A DNA stretch of 64,000 nucleotides, from positions 542,130-606,129 of the forward strand of contig NC_009418.2 of the NCBI RefSeq assembly GCF_000002875.2, written 5' to 3'. The position numbers and the translations under genes were made by a program. The stretch is from Leishmania infantum JPCM5. Its lineage: Eukaryota; Euglenozoa; Kinetoplastea; Trypanosomatida; Trypanosomatidae. The notes below the pieces were generated by a model. That model did no database searches. It saw only the letters and a program-made list of their open reading frames with translations, and was not told the DNA's origin. This document shows, one piece after another, positions 9,415 through 19,724 of the stretch (position 1 is the first letter of the stretch; every line of letters starts with the position of its first letter).

Positions 9415-11770
9415 TTTGTCCCCACCCCGCCAACCTCGGGCAGGAAGCAAATAGAGACGGAGAGAGAAGGTGATGCGGAGGAGCACACAGTGGGGGAAGG
9501 GAGGGAGGGGGGCGGAGGCACCTCAGCAAGTGTCGCTCACCTCCTTCCCAAGCAAGACAAGTAAAAAACAAAACGTACTTCCGTTCAAATACTCGAAGCA
9601 TCTAATACGCGCTCGCACAGACACAGGCATGCACACAGAATAGGGAGCGAAGCGCGTGTATAGAGGGAGGGGTGGGGGAGAGGATTGGGCTTCCAGACAG
9701 ACGGATGGAAAAGAAACTCAACGAAGGTGAAAAGCGGAAAGCCGAAAAGAAAAAGGAGAGGAAGGGGAATGAACGACAGGGGTGCACTCACAAGTACGCA
9801 CACACACACGCGCCAAATCCACAACGCAGACGCACAGAAACGAACACGCGTGCAGGTTCACGCAAGCAAACATACATACAAGCAACGAGATGTCTTTATG
9901 GCCGGGGGGATGTGGTAGGGTGTCTGCGTCTCTCTGTGTGTGTGCATATGCACCTATTTCTTGAGGAGCGAATGTGCTCCACTGCTCACGCCTGCTCTGA
10001 CCTGCAGCGACGCAAGCGCGCCGTTTATGCATGTGTTTGTGATTGTGGGGTGGTGATTCAAGCGTTGTTAGAGAACGGGGACGTGCGAGAGAAGAGGGAG
10101 GATAAAGAAAGAAAGTCCCACGGAGGCATTCAGATGCGCGCGCCGATTGAGGGAGAGGGGGGTGATTCTCTGAGGTACATACACACGCATTGTGCTCAAG
10201 ACCCAGGTCCCTCTCGACACTGTCATCGACACTTGCCGAGGGTGATGAGCGGCAAAACCTGTATTTAACACAGTCGCTTACACGCAAGGAGGAGTCTGTG
10301 AGCGCAGCGATGACGAACACGCGAGACAACAACCACGCTTGCAAAGGACGTCAAAAACACGTCACGTGCCGACAATCCAGAAACAATGAAAATGGAATGC
10401 GTATACGGTGCCGAGTCCCGCGCACTCGTGTACTCGCCCAGTGTCTCTTCTTCGCATGGACGGTCTCGCCTTCTCGTTTGCGGTTTTGGCTGTCGGGAGT
10501 GGGTAAGACACCACCAGGAACTGAGAGCTATGAACAACATACAGGACGAGCGTATCTATGCGTCACGCTTTTCCTCTCACAGAGGGAGGGGAGAGAGGGG
10601 GGGAGCGGAAGTTGAGCGCAACATAAAGAATATGCACTACGTGCTGCGCAGGTGAGGGCACGATCATCAAAACAATGAAAAGAGGCATGTATGCATACAA
10701 AGGGGAGACATGAGCGCAAAGGAATAGGAGAGAGAGAACGAAGAAGAAAAAGGTAGAAGATAAACGAATGCGGGAAGGATGCGGTGCGGACCCGAAGACG
10801 GAGCGGGCGATCAGAGAAAGGGAAAGGAGAAAGGGAGTGAGGGGCTCTCTGTTGCGCTTGCTACCCTTTTGTTGTTGTTGCAACGACGTCCACTGTCTAT
10901 CACTGAAAAGACATACCACGATCAAAGTCACCCTCAGCGACACAGCATGCGGGACCAGCCCCAGTGAATATGGGTGCCAATTTTCTTGTACAGCGGCATC
11001 TGCATCGGTGCGGCATGTGTCACAAAAAGGAAATCCCTCGCAAAAACAAAAAATAAACGACAAGCGAGAAAGCCAATGCCGCACCGTGAATGGGTGGTGG
11101 GATGAGGAGGGAGATGGGGACGGAGGAGGGCGTAGAGCAAGCCAAATCAAGACACAATGCACACAACCACCCCGTACATAACAAGCGATCTACATCAACA
11201 GGCATGCGAAGAAAAAAAGAAAAAACACAGACCATCAACGCCGCCGCTTCCATTCCAACCACCGTCGTCTTCTCACACAAACGGACCACATCAACGCACC
11301 ACCCCTCTTGATTGCCACGAGCGGTGTGAGTCGCGCAGAAGGGAGTGGCAGGGGGGCTGCATGTGCATTATGCTGTACATCGGTGCGCTCGCGGCACTGG
11401 AAACGAAAACCAAGATAAAAAGCTCAAAAAGAAACCTCTCAAAAGCCCCCCCCCCCCACACACGCACAAAAAAAGAAAAAGAAAGACCCAGGTGGACCGG
11501 AGGGCCAAGTATGTGATGGATACAGGATAGGGGAATCCATCGCGGCAGAGGAGGCGACGTTTGCATACACTAGACACCCCCAAGCATTTTTCCACGCCAG
11601 CAGCCCTCTTCCCTTCCCCCTCGCCTAACTAAGTGCTTTCTGCGGCCCGTTCCGCTCTCACTTCACGCTCTTCAGGCGGCTTTACAGGCTTTATATACCC
11701 TTGGCGCTGCCCACACCATCATCACCTCAACTACCGTCTACAAACACTTGCGCGCTCCAGCGCCATCATG

Positions 11771-14700
11771 TCAGTGACGCCGTGCGCTGCTGGATCGGAA
11801 CGGAAATGTCTTGGACTTCGATAGCGGTGCTGCTGGGATCTTTGCCAGTTTGCCCAGCTCGATGCCTGACAACTGTGCTAGCGTGCGACATGCACCATCG
11901 AGGTAGTCGAGGGCGCTTAGGAACGGTCGCTCGGGGCTGACCTTGAAGCCCTCACAGAGTGAGTCGGAGGCGCCCATTTCCTGCGGCTCCGACTCACGGC
12001 TCAGAGAAGAGGACGTGAGGCTCGCACGCGCCCCGGCGGGGGACTTGTTCAAAAGCCGCCAGTTGGGTGGCGAAATGCCGGGTAGAGAGGAGAAGCACGA
12101 CTCGCGCGCGCTGCCCGATGACGAGCACTCGATGGCACGAAAGGATGTGCCGTGAATCCGCCCGCTAACGGCGCTACGAGAGTTCTTCTGCGAAGTACTG
12201 CCGGCACTACCACCGGGAGGACCTGAGGGGTCACTGTCACTAGATATAGGTGGCGGGCCGACAGCTGTGATCTTGCTGCTTTGTCCGCAGCGTGGCAGCG
12301 GCAGAGCAGGTGGAGAGCGCTGGTCAGCGCCGATCTCAAGCGCGTTCAGAAGCACCGTGATGAGATACTTAGAAAAGTCCATGAAAAGCGCATACTGTCC
12401 GACGGCTGCAGCTCGAGTAGCCACACGCGCCGCGGAGGAGGTCGCAGACGCCTTTGATAGTGCAGCTTCCTTCGATCGCCGGGTGAGGTTTACACTTCCA
12501 CGCGCGGCAGACAGCGATGTCGGCGGTGCGGGAATCTTAGTGGACGAGCGATTTTCGGTACTCGTCTTTTTTCCTGGTGCGCCACCGGCGACCGCATTGG
12601 TGGAGCTGTCAGCCTGGTGCTCAGCCGGCAACTCACTCACAGACTCGTCTGGCGCGCCCTCCACTGCCTGGGCCAGCAGCTGCGCCGAGGGAAACATCTT
12701 GAGCAATTCCTGCAGCGCTGCCCGAATCCTACTCGTCTCCTCCAAGAAGCCGAGATCTTTGAGGCTGTTAGCCGGCTGCGGCGTCACAGTGCTCCAGTCC
12801 GAGTGCGACGCAGCTGGCAGGGGGTTGAAGGATTCTTCGGGCTCTACAAGCCACGCATGCTGCGCCATCATAGCCGCTGGCAGTACTATGGCCCTGGGAA
12901 GCGTTGCCGATGCGAGGCCTGTCGTTTCCGTCGTGACAGCCGCGGGTGTGGCTGACTCGAGCTTCCCGGTGTCGTCAGCCGGGACTGCACCATCATCCTC
13001 GCCGCTTGTGCTCTCCGCATTGCCTTCAGCCGCCGAGGCTGTTGCCATCGCTAAGGCCGCCTCGGTGCGCTTGGCAGCACCAAAGGCGGTGCTCGTCGAC
13101 GGCAGTATCAGCGCCAAGCGACCCTCGAGCCGCCGCGGCACAGAAGCCACGCACTCCTCGGCGAAGACGTTCGCTTTCACAGCCTTCGGCTCGCTATTGC
13201 CCTGTATCTTCTCGGTCTCCTCCGTTGTGGTGCTACTCTTCCCCTTGGCACCTTCGACTGAGTGAATCACGCCTGGCGTCACCACCAACTCCATCTTCAG
13301 CTGCGCCAGCAGCAGTTTTCCACTCGGGTGCGCTCCCACTGCGTTTAGCAGCGATCGACTCAGGTGTATCTCACCACCATGCGCGTGCAGGCCTAGCACA
13401 AAGGTCTCAACCACACCAACACCCCTGATATGAACAACGCTCAAGGGCTCAGCGGTAGGGCTACCACCATCGGTGCCGTCCTCACGCGTGGCCTTGCTGC
13501 TGGCGTCGCGCGTGAGAGCTGCAGGCGAAGACGAGGGAGAGATGAAGCACCACGTGTACTGGTCCGACACATGCACGGCGATCTGAGGGCGAGGTCCGTT
13601 GAAAAGTACCGTGCGGGATTTTATGTCCTTCACATGCAGCGTCGATTCCAGCACGCGCAGCTCCTCTGGCCACATCGATCCGACCATCTCTAGCTGGATT
13701 TGCCGCGCCGCCTCAAGCGCCATGGTAGGCTCCTCGAACACCACCAGGTACGAAGTCGTGGAGTTTGTCTTCGCCACGTAGCCGCTAAAGTTGCGCACAG
13801 CGCTCTGCACAATGTAGTTGTAGTGTGCCCAGACTAGCCTTAGGAGGGGTGGCGCTACAGACCGGGCGATCGCGCCAGCACCGGCGACGTCGCAGTAGAG
13901 AAACGCCAGGGGTTTCGTCGAGCGCCGAACGTACATAAGGTCCGCCTCTACCTCTTCCATCGTTCGAAACCGCACGGAACGGCGACGTGCAGGCACGTTC
14001 TCCGATTGCTCCTCTGCCTGAGGCTGGCACAGCAGCAACCACGGGCTGCGCAGCGGCGAGATCGTCGCCGTGCTGACCTGCCAGCCACGCTCGTAGTTGT
14101 CCTCGGCGCACATGCGGGCCATCTCACCAAGTTCCAGTCGGCGCTGCTGCTGCTCCATCATATCGAGCACACCCTGTCGAGGCAGCTCATCCCGGCGCAG
14201 CGTCAGCGCTGCCAGGACGGAACGGTAGGGTAGGTACAGATTCTTGTTCTGCATGGCGGCCTTCCCAAAGCTGCGCAGCTGCTTGTGACGGTATGCAAAC
14301 GGCTTGGGCAGGACCGAGTGCACCACCGCCGGGGCGTCGTGGGAGCCGATGAACTGAGGCCTTTGATTCACGATATACTGTGTATCAAGCAAGTTCTCTT
14401 TCTTCGAGTAGAAGCTGCGGATAACGTCCTCCATGGCAAGAATCTCTCCGCTTTTGGCGAGGTCGCACAGAGTACCGGAGAGGCGAATGGCCGGACCGGT
14501 GCACTTGAGCACGCCGTTTTCTAGGTTGCGGTAAATGGAGGTCATGGGCCCGCTCGCCACACCGGCGCGGAACAGGAAGATATCGCGACCCTTACCCAGC
14601 GACGTGTGGGCGTACTTTGTGCCTGTGCGGTTGACCTTGATGTACATTTCAGACACAAATGCGAGGGCTTGCTCCACCTCGCGAAACACGTACGTGAACA

Positions 14701-16543
14701 CATCAGAGTAGTTGCCGCTCATAAGGAATCCAAAGTGCACCTTGGCGGCGTTATGGACGTCACCACGGATGGTATTCTGAATCGACTCAAACTGCTCATC
14801 CGAGATGCTCTTCAGAAGTAGCCGCTTCCAGATACTCTCATCACCTGTGTCGATAGTGCAGATGTAGGCTGTCTCCGACGGGTGCAGTGTTTTGTGCTTC
14901 CTGATCTCAAAACGGTCTTCGGACTCCATCATGTTCCGCTCTAGCGCCGCGCTAGCAGCCTCCGTCTTGCGATAGAGTGCTACGAGATTGCTATTTTCTT
15001 TCTGCACCACAAAAAGTTCCAGCAGCTTAGCGGCGCTATCCGAGAACTCGGTGTTCGGCTGCTGAGTCGAGGTATGCAAAGGCGCCTTGGCGACAGCGTC
15101 ATGCCAAAAGTTCGCGCGGCGTCGCATCTGTTGCAGAATGACATCACCACCCCCGTTCGACTTTTGGCGGCCCTCCTCTGGGCCTTCGAAGGTGTCAGGG
15201 AGCATTCCTTTCATCCTCTTGACCACCATGCGCACCACAGAGGCGCTGTCTTTCATCTCCAAGCACGGGTATTTGCGGCTCGGGTACAGCACGGATGCTT
15301 CCACTCCACGGCGACTGCGCAGTCCTGATGGCAGGATCGAGGCAATGATATGATGCGCACCAGGGAGCCCCACAACGTTCCACATAGGCCCCAGACACTC
15401 GCGCAGCTCGGCCACGTTGCTCTCGGTCGGCGCCGATCGATCCTCTCGCATTCGTGACTGCATGCACATGAGCTGCGACCACTTCTCATTAACCACAATT
15501 TCGCCAATGGGACATTGCTCAATCGCGGCCTGAACTGCTTCCACCACCTCCGGTCCGAAAAAGGCGTACTTTCCGGAGACAGGGTCTACGTACGACTCTG
15601 GTGAGCATGTAAAGATGCAGGTGTGAATGCGGGGCCCTTTGTACAGCACCTTGTTGTTTTCAGCGATGGTGGAGAATGAAGGCATATTCTCAATGCACGA
15701 AAACCACGAGAGACGCACCAGCTGCTCGTGGCACTCCTTTGCAAACAGAAGCGCGTCAGACGGCGCCTGGAACGCAAACACCTCCATGCTTTTATAGAAT
15801 CCCACGCGGTAGCCACGGCAGCAGGAGCTGCTGTGGAAGAGAAACTGCTGATATACCCTCATGATGAGCTCCTCGATGTCACCCAGAGGATATGTCACAT
15901 TTGAGACAAAGTGAAAAACGAAGGAGACGTCGCGCTGAGGAAGCAGCATTGCGTCCCAGCGTTGCACATGATACACATCATCGTGAGCCTCCATCAAGTT
16001 CGCCTCTGCTGCCTCGAGTCGCTGAAGTCCGGCTGCCCGCACTCGCGCGGCGATGCGACCGCGCTCAAACGCCACTTCGATACGATTTGTTTGTCGCTGC
16101 CGCAAGACGTCGTCCCCGATGCGGGCCTTGAGCGAATCGTTCTCGTGCAGCAGCCTCTCGTTCTCCTTCCTCATCTGGTTCAGGCGATCGGTAAGGGTAA
16201 TGAGCTGCGCCTTCGAGTCCGCTTCCAGCTGAATGAGTGAGCGCTGCAGTTGTTCTACTGTGTGGATAAGTTCTGCATTCCAAATCGATATCTCCTCTGT
16301 TGGTGTATTTTTTAGCGCTGCTTTTTCCTTGGCAGGGGTGGGTGAGAGTCCTTCATCGTAGGGAAGCACTCCCCGGGATGTTGCCCGTTGAAGTTGCGCT
16401 CGCAGGTCCGCTATCTCAGCCTTCAACCCCTCTATCTGCCTTGCCGCCGCGCGCTTCTCGATAATTAGGTTCGTCAGATGAGCATCTTTGTCCTTCTTGG
16501 GCGCGTCCGCAGCAGCGTCAGACATCACCGCAAAACCCTCCAT
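11771..16543 (-). CDS. protein with three degenerate class III nucleotide-cyclase domains
   Basis: The product is 1590 residues. Seen: an N-terminal coiled coil (about 20-195), then three segments with the layout of trypanosomatid adenylate-cyclase catalytic domains. Domain 1 (about 205-395) has FVFHFVSN, GYRVGFYKSMEVFAF, VLYKGPRIHTC and GKYAFFGPEVVEAVQAA. Domain 2 (about 558-750) has YICTIDTGD, FRAGVASGPM and LKCTGPAIRLSGTL followed by GEILA. Domain 3 (about 878-1075) has LAFLYCDVAGAG, GYVAKTNSTTSYLVVF, VLFNGPRPQIAVHV and IRGVGVVETF. Known: active class III cyclases need two metal-binding Asp, a base-selecting Lys/Asp pair and a transition-state Asn/Arg. Here the second Asp position (GDSF in active enzymes) is KSM-E in domain 1 and NSTT in domain 3, and the N-x-A-x-R helix is lost in all three. 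Only domain 3 keeps a clear first Asp. Inferred: catalytically dead or heavily modified, acting as a scaffold or regulator. The C-terminal third is low complexity, and no membrane segment is seen. The start is the first ATG; the frame upstream opens only with GTG. Confidence 0.82.
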   Translation of the reverse strand: MEGFAVMSDAAADAPKKDKDAHLTNLIIEKRAAARQIEGLKAEIADLRAQLQRATSRGVLPYDEGLSPTPAKEKAALKNTPTEEISIWNAELIHTVEQLQRSLIQLEADSKAQLITLTDRLNQMRKENERLLHENDSLKARIGDDVLRQRQTNRIEVAFERGRIAARVRAAGLQRLEAAEANLMEAHDDVYHVQRWDAMLLPQRDVSFVFHFVSNVTYPLGDIEELIMRVYQQFLFHSSSCCRGYRVGFYKSMEVFAFQAPSDALLFAKECHEQLVRLSWFSCIENMPSFSTIAENNKVLYKGPRIHTCIFTCSPESYVDPVSGKYAFFGPEVVEAVQAAIEQCPIGEIVVNEKWSQLMCMQSRMREDRSAPTESNVAELRECLGPMWNVVGLPGAHHIIASILPSGLRSRRGVEASVLYPSRKYPCLEMKDSASVVRMVVKRMKGMLPDTFEGPEEGRQKSNGGGDVILQQMRRRANFWHDAVAKAPLHTSTQQPNTEFSDSAAKLLELFVVQKENSNLVALYRKTEAASAALERNMMESEDRFEIRKHKTLHPSETAYICTIDTGDESIWKRLLLKSISDEQFESIQNTIRGDVHNAAKVHFGFLMSGNYSDVFTYVFREVEQALAFVSEMYIKVNRTGTKYAHTSLGKGRDIFLFRAGVASGPMTSIYRNLENGVLKCTGPAIRLSGTLCDLAKSGEILAMEDVIRSFYSKKENLLDTQYIVNQRPQFIGSHDAPAVVHSVLPKPFAYRHKQLRSFGKAAMQNKNLYLPYRSVLAALTLRRDELPRQGVLDMMEQQQRRLELGEMARMCAEDNYERGWQVSTATISPLRSPWLLLCQPQAEEQSENVPARRRSVRFRTMEEVEADLMYVRRSTKPLAFLYCDVAGAGAIARSVAPPLLRLVWAHYNYIVQSAVRNFSGYVAKTNSTTSYLVVFEEPTMALEAARQIQLEMVGSMWPEELRVLESTLHVKDIKSRTVLFNGPRPQIAVHVSDQYTWCFISPSSSPAALTRDASSKATREDGTDGGSPTAEPLSVVHIRGVGVVETFVLGLHAHGGEIHLSRSLLNAVGAHPSGKLLLAQLKMELVVTPGVIHSVEGAKGKSSTTTEETEKIQGNSEPKAVKANVFAEECVASVPRRLEGRLALILPSTSTAFGAAKRTEAALAMATASAAEGNAESTSGEDDGAVPADDTGKLESATPAAVTTETTGLASATLPRAIVLPAAMMAQHAWLVEPEESFNPLPAASHSDWSTVTPQPANSLKDLGFLEETSRIRAALQELLKMFPSAQLLAQAVEGAPDESVSELPAEHQADSSTNAVAGGAPGKKTSTENRSSTKIPAPPTSLSAARGSVNLTRRSKEAALSKASATSSAARVATRAAAVGQYALFMDFSKYLITVLLNALEIGADQRSPPALPLPRCGQSSKITAVGPPPISSDSDPSGPPGGSAGSTSQKNSRSAVSGRIHGTSFRAIECSSSGSARESCFSSLPGISPPNWRLLNKSPAGARASLTSSSLSRESEPQEMGASDSLCEGFKVSPERPFLSALDYLDGACRTLAQLSGIELGKLAKIPAAPLSKSKTFPFRSSSARRH

Positions 16544-16894
16544 GCTACACAAGCAAATCACTCAGCGATGAGTGTGCGACTTTTTTTTGTGATACGCTAA
16601 TAGGCAGGTGCGCATATTTCAGCGGAAGCTCGATCACGAAAGATAAAGTACGTACAAAAGCAAATTATGCAAGGGAAAATTCGAAATAAAAAAGAGAGGA
16701 GAGAAAAAAATTATCATGCAAAATCAGCATAGAAAGAGACTTCTCATCTGCGTTGAAGGTGCCCTTTTAGTGCCTGCTTACGAAAGCATAAGCAGATGCG
16801 CCCCATCCACATAGCGCCTGCATATTAGACCGGGTCACTTTTTGGTACAATTTTTTTTTTTCAAAATTCAGTAGAAATTGACGTCGCATTGGTA
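16544..16894. other. AT-rich intergenic spacer
   Basis: This short spacer between the exonuclease and pseudo-cyclase genes is clearly more AT-rich than its surroundings, with T9 and A-rich runs around 16680-16710 and 16851-16861. It holds the 3'UTR of the exonuclease gene and the 5'UTR of the pseudo-cyclase gene. No open frame or structured element is seen. Confidence 0.6.
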
Positions 16895-18643
16895 TCAATA
16901 GCCCTGCCTAATTTTGGAGTAATCTTTCTGCGGAGTATCATCCTCGTCGTCATCAGCTTGCGGCTCGCCCTTATGAGCGCGGTAGGCCTTCCAGTCATTG
17001 TAGCTCATGTGGTTGCTCTTCTTTTCCATCATACCACACGTACCAAAGCAGTAGTCACGCCAACGCTTATTGAACTGTCGCGCCTTTTCCTGATCGTCGC
17101 CAACGAGAACGGCCATGGTCACTTTTGCTCTCGTGTCACCGGGGACGATTTTCCCAAGCCGCTCCAGGAACGAAGTGTTTTGCTCCACGGGCTCATGAAT
17201 TTCAAATCCAGGATTGAAATCTTCAAAGAGGGTACTCTTCCAGTTTTGCTTCACAAATTGCTGGAGTTCCTTGCGGCGGTTGGCTGGCATATTTGCGAGC
17301 CTGTCGGCATCCAGCAACAGGCGAGCATACAAAGAGCACTTTGCCACCACTTTGAGGTCGTACATAATGGTGTTCGACTCCTCGGCCTGGGTGTAACATC
17401 TCTTCATCTCCTCGTCATAGTAGAGGCGCAGAGTCGAGTTACATTGCTTACACACAGGTAGGTAATCGTCGTCCAGTGCCTGACGTTGAGGAGGCGGCAT
17501 GAATTTTCGAAACGACGGGGGCGTTATAGCGTGGCGCAGGAGCCCCTTGGTGCCTAAACAACAAGCGCAGCTTGGGATTTGCGAATCCACTAAGGCTGCA
17601 GCCTCTGCCTGCAGCTCGCTCACGCCGTGGGCGAATGGGCACTGGTTTTTCAGCTCACAGACCCCCAAGGCATGATGTATGCAGAGCCGTGTTTTCATTT
17701 TCGGATCAAACAAAAGCTGTATCTCAAGGGCCTTGCGCGTATCGCTTTTTTCATGCTTCGTGATCACCGCCAGATTCTTTTCCATCACATAGAATTTCGC
17801 CCTTCCTGACGAGCACTCGAATATGAAATTTCCGTTTCTGTCCAGCACACGCACTTTGGTGCCGCTGCGGAAGTGCGCTAGGAGCACATCACCGCCACTG
17901 CTCTTGGATACGGGGCAAGCTTTCTTCCCCTTTTCGGCCTCCGATTTCAACACTTCCCGCTGCAGTTTCTTTAGCTCCATTGCCGCCTTCGACGAGGTGT
18001 GCTGGAGCCACTGAGCAGCATCGAAGGTGTGTGCACTCATGTTGGTCACCTCCGATGCCTTCAGCATCACGGCCCGGCCAACCAAGTAAGAGGCCAGTGC
18101 GTCTTCCGCTGCATAGTTGACCCTGCTGTCCGAAAGCGGCAGCTCCCAGTTGCTACGTGTAATCATTTTGTCCTTCTCGATAGATAAATTCGCCACGCTC
18201 TTCGCAAGTACTTTCAGGTTTGATTGTGCACCTTGATGAAGGCCAAACAGAGCGCTGTACTGAGCTACGTCAAGCACACTCTGAATCGTGATGTTCTGCT
18301 CCTTTTGGAGGCGCGAGACATCGCCGCTTACACCGACCCCACACTTTATAATGCTCGGGTCGCAGAGCGCCTCCTTCACGGCAGCGGGCAAAATGCGGCC
18401 GTCGAAAAAGCTAATGTGAAGCACGAAGCAGTGGCTGGATGTTGCGAACTGAACGACCGCCAGCGGCAAGTCGCGAAACCACTCCGAGTCCATGCCCATG
18501 ATTTTCAAATGCCTCGGCTGCTGCCGTAGAGTCTGCATCATCTCTGCCCATATACGCTCTCCATAGGATAGCCAGGCCGCGCTACTATCGACAAAAACAC
18601 CACACAGCCTGGCCGCGACCACGCTCGATGTTATAGTTTTCAT
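16895..18643 (-). CDS. DEDDy 3'-5' exonuclease with CCCH zinc finger and C-terminal zinc-binding region
   Basis: The product is 582 residues. Seen: a DnaQ/RNase D/WRN-type exonuclease domain at about 45-200. It has MDSEWF giving Asp52 and Glu54, GVSGDVSRL giving Asp108, and VNYAAEDA giving Tyr177 and Asp181, which completes the DEDDy set. A CCCH finger follows, with C321-x7-C329-x5-C335-x3-H339. A further Cys/His region has CACC at 359-362, an RHAITPPSFRKF stretch, and CKQC at 398-401. Known: DEDDy enzymes trim RNA or DNA from the 3' end; the animal EXD2 exonuclease also carries a C-terminal Cys-containing module. Inferred: an EXD2-like nuclease with an added RNA-type zinc finger, acting on RNA or DNA ends. 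The ATG at 18643 lies just below a pyrimidine tract with AG at 18649-18650. The nuclease call is secure; the substrate and location are unknown. Confidence 0.9.
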   Translation of the reverse strand: MKTITSSVVAARLCGVFVDSSAAWLSYGERIWAEMMQTLRQQPRHLKIMGMDSEWFRDLPLAVVQFATSSHCFVLHISFFDGRILPAAVKEALCDPSIIKCGVGVSGDVSRLQKEQNITIQSVLDVAQYSALFGLHQGAQSNLKVLAKSVANLSIEKDKMITRSNWELPLSDSRVNYAAEDALASYLVGRAVMLKASEVTNMSAHTFDAAQWLQHTSSKAAMELKKLQREVLKSEAEKGKKACPVSKSSGGDVLLAHFRSGTKVRVLDRNGNFIFECSSGRAKFYVMEKNLAVITKHEKSDTRKALEIQLLFDPKMKTRLCIHHALGVCELKNQCPFAHGVSELQAEAAALVDSQIPSCACCLGTKGLLRHAITPPSFRKFMPPPQRQALDDDYLPVCKQCNSTLRLYYDEEMKRCYTQAEESNTIMYDLKVVAKCSLYARLLLDADRLANMPANRRKELQQFVKQNWKSTLFEDFNPGFEIHEPVEQNTSFLERLGKIVPGDTRAKVTMAVLVGDDQEKARQFNKRWRDYCFGTCGMMEKKSNHMSYNDWKAYRAHKGEPQADDDEDDTPQKDYSKIRQGY

Positions 18644-18648
18644 GTGGC

Positions 18649-18692
18649 CTATGGCAACCGAAAGGGTAGAAGGAGAAAGGGAGCGAAAAAGA
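18649..18692 (-). promoter_or_regulatory. probable trans-splice acceptor for the exonuclease gene
   Basis: On the minus strand a pyrimidine-rich run (about 18660-18692) is followed by CATAG with the AG at 18649-18650. Using this AG leaves only about five bases before the ATG at 18643. A weaker AG at 18693-18694 would give a longer leader with the same first ATG, so the start codon does not depend on the choice. Confidence 0.4.
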
Positions 18693-18814
18693 CTGTAGAT
18701 AAGACTCCTCTGCTGTGAGGTGAATGCAATCTGATTCACAGCTTTCTTTTTTTTTTCGCAGAGCTGTGGCTTTCTCTGATGCGAGAGTGGACACACCTTG
18801 CTGCGTGGCATCTA

Positions 18815-19030
18815 GGGGCCTCGTACCTGCTCCATGGGGAAGCCGGGCAGCCCCCTCCCCCTATCCCTGCCAACGCCGGGCTACCTCTGGTTGTGGCGGG
18901 GTCCAGTGTCTACGACATGGGAAAGGTCAGAGCGCTTCGCCGCCAGGCATGTCGGCGGTGAGGTCGTGGATAACGTCGCGTTGGAGCCACCTGCGACAGT
19001 GACCAGGCTCGTCGAGTGAAGATGGAGGAA
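18815..19030 (+). mobile_element. SIDER-like degenerate retroposon copy B, antisense
   Basis: The plus strand here aligns by eye, with substitutions and small gaps, to the minus strand of 43450-43680. Shared blocks in the same order are GGGGAAGCC, CTACCTCTGG..GTGGCGGGGTC (18880-18903) against CACCTCTGGTGGTGACAGGGTC, TCTACGACATGGGAAAGG, ATGTCGGCGG and CGTTGGAGC.ACCTGCG. The CACCTC...GTGG...GGGTC block resembles the Pr77 hallmark of trypanosomatid ingi/L1Tc-type retroposons and SIDERs as I know it. Similarity fades past about 19030, so this copy is truncated or decayed. It is opposite in orientation to the host transcripts. Confidence 0.65.
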
Positions 19031-19229
19031 GAGAGAAAAATAACTGTGGCTTCTGTTGCCAGTACACCCTAAGATGGAGGAAAAGGGGATGTAGCGATCT
19101 CAAATGTTCGAATGAAATGAAGCGTTGTCCTGTCTAACAACAAAAAGCTGTATATGCGACGTGGGTTTCCTTTTGTCAGCTGCAGATAACGGTGCTCTCG
19201 TTACATGGTCTTTGGCGCGAACACCGGTG

Positions 19230-19248
19230 CCCCCCCCCCCCCCCCCCC
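19230..19248. repeat. homopolymer run of 19 C
   Basis: Nineteen consecutive C on the plus strand (G on the transcribed strand), the longest C homopolymer I noticed in the window. It lies between the SIDER-like remnant and the G-quadruplex-rich tract. The length may be unreliable because sequencing and assembly often mis-size such runs. Confidence 0.9.
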
Positions 19249-19724
19249 GTGACTAAAAACACCGCTGACGCTGTGCGATGCGATGGATTGGCAAACTTCT
19301 CCACTGCAGCTGAAACGGGATCTCTTCGAGGGTTGTGCCGTGCTGTTTCAGGTTCACTCGTATTTCCTGCGGCTGGGTTGTCTACAGGAAAGTTTTGGCA
19401 CCCTTTGTGACTGCATCGAACGTTTCCAGCAGCAGTGCCTCGGTGCTGTGAAAGGAGGGTCTGGGGTTTTCGCTTCCGCGGGCTGTCTCGATCGCCGCGG
19501 TGGCGACTCTCAGGCCCACCGTCGAAACGCGCGCTGTGCCGCCGTCCTTTAGTGAGTCGCCGCCGGGGGTGGGTGGTGCCCTGTGCCGAGGGGAGCGTGC
19601 GTGTGATTCTAGGGCGGCCCCCGCTGGGCTCGGCCTGGCTGCTTCCTTTGCGTGGCGCTTTTCGCCTTTTTGGCCGCCCGTTTAGCCGCCGGGGTCTGCC
19701 GTGGGCCGGCGTGCGTGGGCCGCC

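Larger units (their letters stand above)
8587..11770. other. 3.2 kb intergenic region with perfect hairpin
   Basis: This is the largest gene-free stretch in the window, between the pseudo-cyclase gene and the 5-phosphatase gene. It contains a perfect inverted repeat at 9384-9414 (listed separately), a C12 run at 11446-11457, CA-rich tracts and many A-rich runs. The open frames here translate to low-complexity Phe/Leu/Ser/Cys sequence. I saw no convincing protein, tRNA or SIDER element. Confidence 0.6.

Noticed and set aside
19283..19552. Plus-strand frame of 89 codons with protein-like composition
   Set aside because: Third positions are only about 50% GC, unlike the genes here, and it would be the only plus-strand gene. 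It could be a decayed fragment near the SIDER-like remnant, but I cannot support a call.
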